Of a DNA stretch of 24,142 bases, positions 7,374-13,512 are shown piece by piece. Below the pieces are notes generated by a model. The model was not told the DNA's origin. It saw nothing but the letters and a program-made list of their open reading frames with translations, and ran no database searches. Source of the stretch: Treponema sp. Its GTDB lineage: Bacteria > Spirochaetota > Spirochaetia > Treponematales > Breznakiellaceae. Each line of letters opens with the position of its first letter. Position 1 is the stretch's first letter. The DNA lies in contig JAITNU010000130.1 of assembly GCA_031290325.1 (NCBI GenBank), positions 1 through 24,142 on the forward strand, in the 5' to 3' direction. Position numbers and translations under genes: made by a program.

Positions 7374-10244
7374 ATGAGTGAGCGTAGTGTTGGTTCTGCC
7401 TTATCCCTCAGAACTGAAAGTGTTCCGTCCCGAAGCGAGCGGGCCGGTAAAGAGGGGTTTTATTTTATCATCGGCAGAGAGGAAAACCGTACTTTTTTCC
7501 GTTTTCATGGCTCCAGGAGTGGGGGGGCAATCCCGGATTTCCGCCGGTATACGGGGCTACAGCGGGAAGTACTCCGGGAATTCCTTGCCCGGAGACGGGA
7601 ACGGGAACTTTCATATATCATTGATTTTAATGGAACCGGGGAAGATGGGTATACCCTCTTTAACCCTGATGACCGGCTTATTGAACAGACCTTGAGCGCC
7701 GGACTGCTGCGGAACCTGCAGGGCGAAATCCTTACCCTGGCGGAAGGTGTTTTCCGTTGTGCCCTCTGCATCGAAGATGTTACTGAAAACCATGTTACCG
7801 TGTCCCTCGTGCTCCGGGACGAATCGGGCCTCCCCATTGCCATGGGCCGTAAACCGGAACTCAAGAAGGCTGAGGATGAAGGTGCCAGTTATTTTTATAC
7901 CCTCTCCCCCTGTTTGGCAGCGTATAAGGATAAGGTATACCCTGTTGAAGACCTGGGGCTGCGCTGGGCTGAAACCGACCGGGTCTATTCCTGGCTTCCC
8001 AAAAGCGAACTCCCCACCTTTCTCTCCCTGATCTTCTCAGGGTTCACCAACCTGGAATTCATGTACGAAGGGTGGACTATCAAGCGGATCCGGCCTGCCT
8101 CGGCCCTGCCCGCCCTGTTGTTCATGGAGATAGACAAGTACGGCTACCTCCATGTCAGGCCCATCAGCTTTCTCCGGGGGTTTCCTCCTCTTTTGCTCGA
8201 AAACGAAGACATCGTAACGGTTACCGAGCTGGACGAAACCGTGAAGGTCCTGGGGATCGCCGAGATCCTGTTCCCCGAAGCGCCGGAGGACCAGTTCCGG
8301 AGTCTGCTCCTGCGGGGGAAGAAGACCGTTGCCCGTAATTCCTTTTACGAGGAAAACGGACGCTTCATCATCGCCCCTGAGTTTGCGACGAATTTCTTAG
8401 GGGAGCACATCGTTGAGCTATCCCAGCGCTTTGTGCTCCTGGAAACCCAGGTGCTGGCGGGGTATAAACTCAGTTTTTCAAGGCCGAGGATCCGGCTTTC
8501 CATGGGTAAGGGCATTGACTACCTTTCGGGGAGCGCCGAGGTGGAGATTGAGGGGCAGTTCTTCTCCTTTGCCCGGTTCATGGCAGAGTATCGTAAATCT
8601 TCCTGTATCACCCTGGCGGACGGCAGCCGTTCCTTCCCGGATAAGCGCACCATGGAACGTCTGGACCGGCTGGTCTCCCAGATCAAGGGGGAAGAGAATG
8701 GGGTGGAACTTTCCTGCTTTGATATTCCCCTGCTCTTGCAGGATGGCTCTATCGAGATTGAAGGGGCTGCCTGGGAAACAGCCCGGCCCTTCTTTATCCA
8801 GTACAACACCATTGCCGAACGGACCGGGAACTGGTCCCTGGATAAGGGCACGCTCCGGCCCTACCAGGAGTACGGGGTCCGCTGGCTCGATTATCTCCGG
8901 CAGTACCGCATGGGCGCCTGCCTTGCTGATGAGATGGGGCTAGGTAAGACCATCCAGGTGATCGCCCTGCTCCGGGAGCTTAAAGAGGTGGGGGAAAAGG
9001 GAAACTGCCTCGTGCTCTGTCCCAAGTCCCTGGTGTATAACTGGACCGCTGAGTTTGACCGCTTTGCGCCGAGCCTCCCCTACCTCGTGCATTACGGCAG
9101 TACCCGGGACATTTCGGTCCTGGAAGGCGGGGCCGAGGAGTTCCGGGTGATCCTCAGTACCTATGCGACCTTGCGGCGGGATGTGGAGGACTTTCAGCAG
9201 ATGGAATTTCTGTACATCATCCTCGATGAATCCCAGAACATCAAGAACCTCGCCAGCCAAACCACCACGGCGGTCCTCTCCCTCCATTCCCAACACCGTC
9301 TTGCCATGAGCGGTACCCCGGTGGAAAACAACCTCACCGAACTCTTCAGTCTGTTCCGGTTCCTCAATCCTGCTTTCTTTGGTTCTGAAAAGCTCTTTAC
9401 CCAGCGGTATTTGCGGCCCATTCAGGATAACGCCGACGAAGACGCGCTGAAAGACCTCAAGGCCCGGATATATCCCTTTATGCTCCGCAGGCTGAAACGG
9501 GATGTGCTCAGGGAACTCCCGGATAAAACCGAGGAAACCGCCTATATCGAGCTTGAAGAGACCCATCTGGCCATTTATCACCAGCGGCGGCAGGAATACA
9601 AACGCCTCATTGACGGCATCATTGCCAAGGGGGAAATGGCGAAGTCCTCGATCCTCATATTCAAGGCCCTGGCAGAGCTGCGGCGTATGGCCAGCGTGCC
9701 TGAGTCTGACGGGGAATACGGCGGGCCTTCGGCAAAGCGGCTCTATCTCAGGGATATGATCGCTGAACTCGTGGAAAATGGTCACAAGTGCCTCATCTTC
9801 ACTAACTTTCTGGCCAGTGTTGACTTGGTGAGCGAGGACCTGGCAGCCATGGGTATTCCGAACCTGACCATGACCGGCGCCACTATGGACCGTCAGTCCC
9901 TGGTCCGCCGTTTCCAGACCGATAACGCCGTGAAAGCTTTTATTATGACCTTAAAAACCGGCGGAACCGGGCTTAACCTCACTGCCGCAGATTACATCTT
10001 CATCATGGATCCCTGGTGGAACAGTGCTGCGGAGACCCAGGCCATAGATCGCAGCCACCGTATCGGACAGGTAAACCCGGTGTTCTGTTACCGCCTCATT
10101 GCACGGGATACTATTGAGGAGCGGATCCTGGAACTCCAGCAGCGCAAAACCGATCTTGCCGGGGCGCTTCTTTCTGATGACGCCGGTTCCCTCAAATCCC
10201 TTTCCCCTGAAGATGTTGCCTTTCTTATTGGAGATTCCAGATGA
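7374..10244 (+). CDS. SNF2-family DNA-dependent ATPase/helicase-like protein
   Basis: About 956 residues from the ATG at 7374. An in-frame TTG at 7317 would add 19 hydrophobic residues; neither start has a clear ribosome binding site. The C-terminal half is a complete SNF2 motor: LRPYQEYGVRWLDYL (Q-like motif), DEMGLGKT (Walker A, ~520), the Walker B-type box ILDESQNIKN (~617; DESQ in place of DEAH), LAMSGTPVENNLTELFSLF (~645), a second RecA lobe with LIFTNF (~807), and MTLKTGGTGLNLTAADYIF...WWNSAAETQAIDRSHRIGQ (~860-900). The ~480-residue N-terminal half is poorly conserved. Its end (GKGIDYLSGSAEVEIEG, YRKSSCITLADGSRSFPDK) resembles the bacterial SNF2-associated domain. Such proteins translocate on double-stranded DNA and remodel protein-DNA complexes; the partner and role here are unknown. 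It is ATGA-coupled to the next gene. Confidence 0.9.
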   Translation: MSERSVGSALSLRTESVPSRSERAGKEGFYFIIGREENRTFFRFHGSRSGGAIPDFRRYTGLQREVLREFLARRRERELSYIIDFNGTGEDGYTLFNPDDRLIEQTLSAGLLRNLQGEILTLAEGVFRCALCIEDVTENHVTVSLVLRDESGLPIAMGRKPELKKAEDEGASYFYTLSPCLAAYKDKVYPVEDLGLRWAETDRVYSWLPKSELPTFLSLIFSGFTNLEFMYEGWTIKRIRPASALPALLFMEIDKYGYLHVRPISFLRGFPPLLLENEDIVTVTELDETVKVLGIAEILFPEAPEDQFRSLLLRGKKTVARNSFYEENGRFIIAPEFATNFLGEHIVELSQRFVLLETQVLAGYKLSFSRPRIRLSMGKGIDYLSGSAEVEIEGQFFSFARFMAEYRKSSCITLADGSRSFPDKRTMERLDRLVSQIKGEENGVELSCFDIPLLLQDGSIEIEGAAWETARPFFIQYNTIAERTGNWSLDKGTLRPYQEYGVRWLDYLRQYRMGACLADEMGLGKTIQVIALLRELKEVGEKGNCLVLCPKSLVYNWTAEFDRFAPSLPYLVHYGSTRDISVLEGGAEEFRVILSTYATLRRDVEDFQQMEFLYIILDESQNIKNLASQTTTAVLSLHSQHRLAMSGTPVENNLTELFSLFRFLNPAFFGSEKLFTQRYLRPIQDNADEDALKDLKARIYPFMLRRLKRDVLRELPDKTEETAYIELEETHLAIYHQRRQEYKRLIDGIIAKGEMAKSSILIFKALAELRRMASVPESDGEYGGPSAKRLYLRDMIAELVENGHKCLIFTNFLASVDLVSEDLAAMGIPNLTMTGATMDRQSLVRRFQTDNAVKAFIMTLKTGGTGLNLTAADYIFIMDPWWNSAAETQAIDRSHRIGQVNPVFCYRLIARDTIEERILELQQRKTDLAGALLSDDAGSLKSLSPEDVAFLIGDSR

Positions 10245-12121
10245 GTAATACTTCAATTAATACGACACCCCTGAGCATCAGAACCGCGCCGTCTCTCCCA
10301 TCGCTGAAGAAGCGGAAAAAGGAACTGGTGCAGCTCCTGGGGGAATTGACCATGGATGCGCTCCGGGGACTGCTCAAACCCTTGCAGTTGAGTAAAGGGG
10401 CCCCTGTAAAACACAAGCAGGACCTGGTTAATGAGGTGGCTGATGCCCTGGCCTTTTCCACAGAAAGGGAATTCGGTACCTGGTTTTACGCTTTGCCCGC
10501 CTTGACTCAGAACCTGGTCTACCGCTTGACCTTTGATGCCTTGGTACCAGTGGCTGCCCTTGAACAGGAGTATGAGGAATCCCTGGTGCATAAAGATTCC
10601 CGGGATTCCTGGCAGCCTGAGTGGGTATTCAATGAAAACTGTAAACTCAGTTTTCTGCCGGTATATACCCATTACGGGCAAGCGGTCACCATGATGCCCT
10701 ATGTTTTACGGATTGCCTTAACACCCTGGCTTGTCCCGCCGCCGGGTATGAGGATCGGCGAATGTCATGCTGACGAGGTAGCGAATCCTTCCCTGGGAGG
10801 CTGGGATAATAGTCTGAATGTGGTCGATTCTTTTCCCCTCCTCTGCGATATACTGGGAACGGTTCTTGAGCGAACCGGTGAAACTGAGCAGAAAAAGATA
10901 ATCCGTGGGTTTAAGAAAAAAGAGCTGGCGGAACTGCGGAGTTCTTCAGGATTTTTATCCTTTGGCCTGGGCGGAGAGTTTGCGCCAGACAGCGTTGATT
11001 TGGCTGCGCGTTTTGTGCTGTGCATGACGAATTACAAGCCCAGTAGGCCCCCGGATGGTCAGAATGAGATCCGCAGTCTGGTTACTGCTTTTTTTGACAA
11101 GGAATCCCTCTATCCAAAGAACTGGTATGCTTCGGACCGGAATTACCTGGAGTACAATGTCTTTCTCGATCATTTAACCAGAACTTCCGGTTATTATCTC
11201 GATAATGGTAATACTATGCCCCTTTCCCGTAAGGTCTTCCATGATATCCTCCTGGAAATTGCCAAAGACCAAGGCCGTTTCGACGCGGATAAGCTTGCGA
11301 ATTATATTAAAGTTACCCTGCAAACCTTTTCCTTTTGTAACCAGGACCTGGAAAGGACCTTGAAAATAAAGGCCCAGAGCATAGAAGCCGATGGCATTAC
11401 GTATGCGGCGAATTACAACGGTGAATGCCGTCCCGATGGGATCCTGCGCTACTACCTGCTGCTCAAACCGATGTTTAAAGCCTACTGTTACCTCTTTGCC
11501 GCCCTGGGCCTGTTGGAGATTACCCAGCAAATGCCCCCCCTTGCCCGGCGTTACCTCGAAAAGCAGCATCCCATTTCGTCCTATGATTCCCTTAAAACCA
11601 TTCGTATCACCGAGTTTGGCCGCTGGTGCCTGGGCTTGACCAGTAAAAGGCCGCCACGGCCGGCGCGGGAGTACCAGGCCATCGCCGACCGGGAACTGTA
11701 CCTCGTAACTGTTCAGGGCAACTCCCTGGAGCGGACCGTGTACCTTGACAAGATAGGCCAAAGGCTGGGGGAGGACCGCTGGCGGATAAGCCTCGCGTCG
11801 TTTATAACAGGGTGTATCAGCAAGAAGCAGATAGAAGAACGGGTTGAGCGCTTTAAGGCCCTGATAGACCCGGACCCTGCGCCCCACTGGATAAGCCTTT
11901 TTGACAAGGTCTGTACCCGTGCAGGTCTTTTTGACCTGGCCCACTCAGAGGTGCTGGTGTACAGCCTGCCTGAGGACCGGAGCCTTACCGATGAATTACT
12001 GCGGGATCCGGCGCTGAAAAACATTGCCATGCGGGCCGAGGGGAGGATGCTGGTGGTACCGAATAAGAATCAGCGTCAATTTTTCGCGCTCTTAACTGAG
12101 CATGGTATCGCCCATTTTTAA
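10241..12121 (+). CDS. Uncharacterised protein coupled to the SNF2 ATPase; possible XPB-N-like helicase-associated protein
   Basis: 626 residues starting in the ATGA overlap with the SNF2 gene stop, so the two are made from one message and probably coupled. I do not recognise a named family with confidence. The N-terminus (KKELVQLLGELTMDALRGLL, then a Lys/His-rich HKQDLVNEVADAL) reads as a small winged-helix or SAP-like helical unit. The middle is helical, with aromatic-rich segments and no membrane helices or enzymatic signature. The last ~90 residues (SLTDELLRDPALKNIAMRAEGRMLVVPNKN...LLTEHGIAHF) follow the pattern of the XPB/Ssl2 N-terminal (Helicase_C_3) domain, 'sd..ll.eLl.dp.lr...rr...vvvp......l...L...Gi'. 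By inference it is a DNA-binding partner of the adjacent motor. It lies upstream of metK, which probably has its own promoter. Confidence 0.75.
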   Translation: MSNTSINTTPLSIRTAPSLPSLKKRKKELVQLLGELTMDALRGLLKPLQLSKGAPVKHKQDLVNEVADALAFSTEREFGTWFYALPALTQNLVYRLTFDALVPVAALEQEYEESLVHKDSRDSWQPEWVFNENCKLSFLPVYTHYGQAVTMMPYVLRIALTPWLVPPPGMRIGECHADEVANPSLGGWDNSLNVVDSFPLLCDILGTVLERTGETEQKKIIRGFKKKELAELRSSSGFLSFGLGGEFAPDSVDLAARFVLCMTNYKPSRPPDGQNEIRSLVTAFFDKESLYPKNWYASDRNYLEYNVFLDHLTRTSGYYLDNGNTMPLSRKVFHDILLEIAKDQGRFDADKLANYIKVTLQTFSFCNQDLERTLKIKAQSIEADGITYAANYNGECRPDGILRYYLLLKPMFKAYCYLFAALGLLEITQQMPPLARRYLEKQHPISSYDSLKTIRITEFGRWCLGLTSKRPPRPAREYQAIADRELYLVTVQGNSLERTVYLDKIGQRLGEDRWRISLASFITGCISKKQIEERVERFKALIDPDPAPHWISLFDKVCTRAGLFDLAHSEVLVYSLPEDRSLTDELLRDPALKNIAMRAEGRMLVVPNKNQRQFFALLTEHGIAHF

Positions 12122-12134
12122 CCAGGGGCCTGGT
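12121..12134 (+). terminator. Small GC-rich hairpin right after the SNF2-partner stop codon
   Basis: ACCAG-GGGC-CTGGT starts inside the TAA stop codon and folds into a perfect 5-bp stem with a 4-base loop. It has no T-run downstream, so as an intrinsic terminator it is weak; it could instead protect the 3' end of the message. Confidence 0.25.
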
Positions 12135-12169
12135 GAATATTCAATAAAGAATTTCCGTTGCAGGGGGTA

Positions 12170-12198
12170 TTGAAGATTTCTTCTTGGAATCGTATCAT
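12170..12198 (+). promoter_or_regulatory. Candidate sigma-70 promoter of metK
   Basis: TTGAAG (12170-12175) and TATCAT (12193-12198) are separated by exactly 17 bases, matching consensus at 4/6 and 5/6. Transcription would begin near 12205, giving a leader of about 135 bases before the metK ATG. Confidence 0.45.
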
Positions 12199-12202
12199 TT
12201 AT

Positions 12203-12332
12203 GGGGGAACAAATCCCCCGGACCACCAGTTTTACGCCCCAAAGGGCGGGGTATTAAACCCTACCGTGAAGGCACGGGGTCGTGCTCCATGTGAGTGCGT
12301 GGATTGAATGAAACAAACTAAATTGAGGAGCG
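12203..12332 (+). promoter_or_regulatory. Structured metK 5' leader (several consecutive hairpins)
   Basis: Four stem-loops follow one another between the candidate promoter and the metK ribosome binding site. They are GGGGGA/TCCCCC with loop ACAAA (12203-12219), CGCCC/GGGCG with loop CAAA (12235-12248), CCGTG/CACGG with loop AAGG (12264-12277), and the CRISPR-repeat-like stem (12281-12299). The 5' arm of the last hairpin, TGCTCC (12283-12288), can also pair with GGAGCG (12327-12332), which contains the metK Shine-Dalgarno, so the two pairings exclude each other. This suggests, but does not prove, a regulatory leader. It does not match SAM-I or SAM-II riboswitches as I know them. Confidence 0.35.
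12279..12310 (+). repeat. Solitary type I-C CRISPR-repeat-like 32-mer
   Basis: The 32 bases begin GTCGTGCTCC, have a central loop ATGT and end GTGCGTGGATTGAATG. Type I-C repeats are 32 bases, start GTCGC, have a short GC-rich stem and end GCGTGGATTGAAA(C/T). Phase and length agree, and by eye about three quarters of positions match the B. halodurans-type repeat as I remember it. The stem 12281-12287 / 12293-12299 is kept with two G-T pairs. There is only one copy: no spacers, second repeat or cas genes lie in the window. It may be a decayed terminal repeat of a lost array or a convergent leader hairpin. Confidence 0.4.
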
Positions 12333-12339
12333 ATTCATA

Positions 12340-13509
12340 ATGGAAGAGCGGCGATTTTTCTTTACCTCTGAATCTGTTGGAGAGGGTCATCCTGACAAAC
12401 TCTGTGATCAAATTTCAGATGCTATCCTGGATGCCTGTTTACAGGATGATCCCCAGAGCCGGGTTGCCTGTGAAACCTTTGCATCTACTGCCATGGTACT
12501 GATCGGCGGTGAGATAACCACCAAGACCTTTGTGGATTTTCAAAACATCGTTCGGGATGTGGCAAAAGAAGTGGGATACACGGACCCCGCCTATGGACTG
12601 GATTACCAGTCCATGGCGGTTTTAGACATGATCCATAGCCAGTCCCCGGACATAAGTCAGGGGGTTTCCGGTGTCGGGCTTGATGAATATAAGGGTCAGC
12701 AGGGGGCAGGAGATCAGGGGATGATGTTCGGCTTCGCCTGTAATGAAACCGCGGAGCTTATGCCCCTGCCTATTACCCTGGCCCACAATATTCTGATACG
12801 GGCAACGGAGCTGCGGAAAAAACGGGCCATTACCTGGCTCCGGCCTGATGCAAAGAGCCAGGTAACCGTTGAATACGAAGGGCATAAACCTATCCGTATT
12901 GATACGGTGGTGGTATCCCATCAGCATGATGAATGGGTTTCATACCATGAAATCAAAGAAACTATCATTGACCAGATCATCAAACCCATCCTGGAACCCA
13001 CGGGCCTTTTGGATAAAAACGTGAAATACTTCATCAATCCCACAGGCCGTTTCGTGCTTGGCGGGCCTTTTGGTGATACCGGACTTACAGGGCGCAAGAT
13101 CATCGTTGATACCTACGGCGGTATGGGCCGTCACGGAGGGGGGGCTTTCTCCGGCAAGGACCCCACCAAAGTGGACCGGTCAGCCGCATACATCGCCCGG
13201 TATGTGGCCAAAAACATCGTTGCCGCCGGCCTGGCAAAACGCGGTGAGGTTCAACTGGCCTACGCCATTGGGGTACCCTTCCCGGTGTCTGTCATGGTCG
13301 ATACCTTCGGCACCGCCACGGTCAGCGAAAAACGGATTGAAGAAGCGGTTACCAAGGTATTTGACTTGAGTCCCGCAGGAATCATCACTACCTTGGACCT
13401 GAGACGGCCCCTCTATCGGAAAACCGCTGTGTACGGTCATTTTGGCCGTGCCGAATTCCCCTGGGAGCAACTCGACAAGGTGGAAGCGTTAAAGCATGCC
13501 GTAGGCTGA
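12340..13509 (+). CDS. metK: S-adenosylmethionine synthase (methionine adenosyltransferase)
   Basis: MetK makes S-adenosylmethionine from ATP and methionine in the cytoplasm, as a homotetramer with Mg2+ and K+. The 389-residue protein is full length. SESVGEGHPDKLCDQISDAI at the N-terminus holds the ATP/methionine-binding His and Asp, followed by the signature GAGDQGMMFGFACNET. The second signature is in GGMGRHGGGAFSGKDPTKVD, preceded by NPTGRFVLGGPFGDTGLTGR. The ATG has GAGGAG nine bases upstream. The gene is preceded by a candidate promoter and a hairpin-rich leader, and its stop lies three bases from the stop of the convergent DinG-like helicase. No methionine-cycle genes are adjacent. Confidence 0.97.
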   Translation: MEERRFFFTSESVGEGHPDKLCDQISDAILDACLQDDPQSRVACETFASTAMVLIGGEITTKTFVDFQNIVRDVAKEVGYTDPAYGLDYQSMAVLDMIHSQSPDISQGVSGVGLDEYKGQQGAGDQGMMFGFACNETAELMPLPITLAHNILIRATELRKKRAITWLRPDAKSQVTVEYEGHKPIRIDTVVVSHQHDEWVSYHEIKETIIDQIIKPILEPTGLLDKNVKYFINPTGRFVLGGPFGDTGLTGRKIIVDTYGGMGRHGGGAFSGKDPTKVDRSAAYIARYVAKNIVAAGLAKRGEVQLAYAIGVPFPVSVMVDTFGTATVSEKRIEEAVTKVFDLSPAGIITTLDLRRPLYRKTAVYGHFGRAEFPWEQLDKVEALKHAVG

Positions 13510-13512
13510 GGA

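Noticed and set aside
8940..9785. 281-residue minus-strand frame
   Set aside because: Fully antisense to the conserved SNF2 motor; no recognisable domain.
11174..11944. 256-residue minus-strand frame
   Set aside because: Antisense to the SNF2-partner gene, which has a coupled start and a coherent sequence.
12279..12310. A true CRISPR array
   Set aside because: Only one repeat-like unit exists, with no spacer, second repeat or cas gene in the window.
12122..12339. SAM-I or SAM-II riboswitch before metK
   Set aside because: The conserved core sequences of these classes are not visible; only generic hairpins are present.
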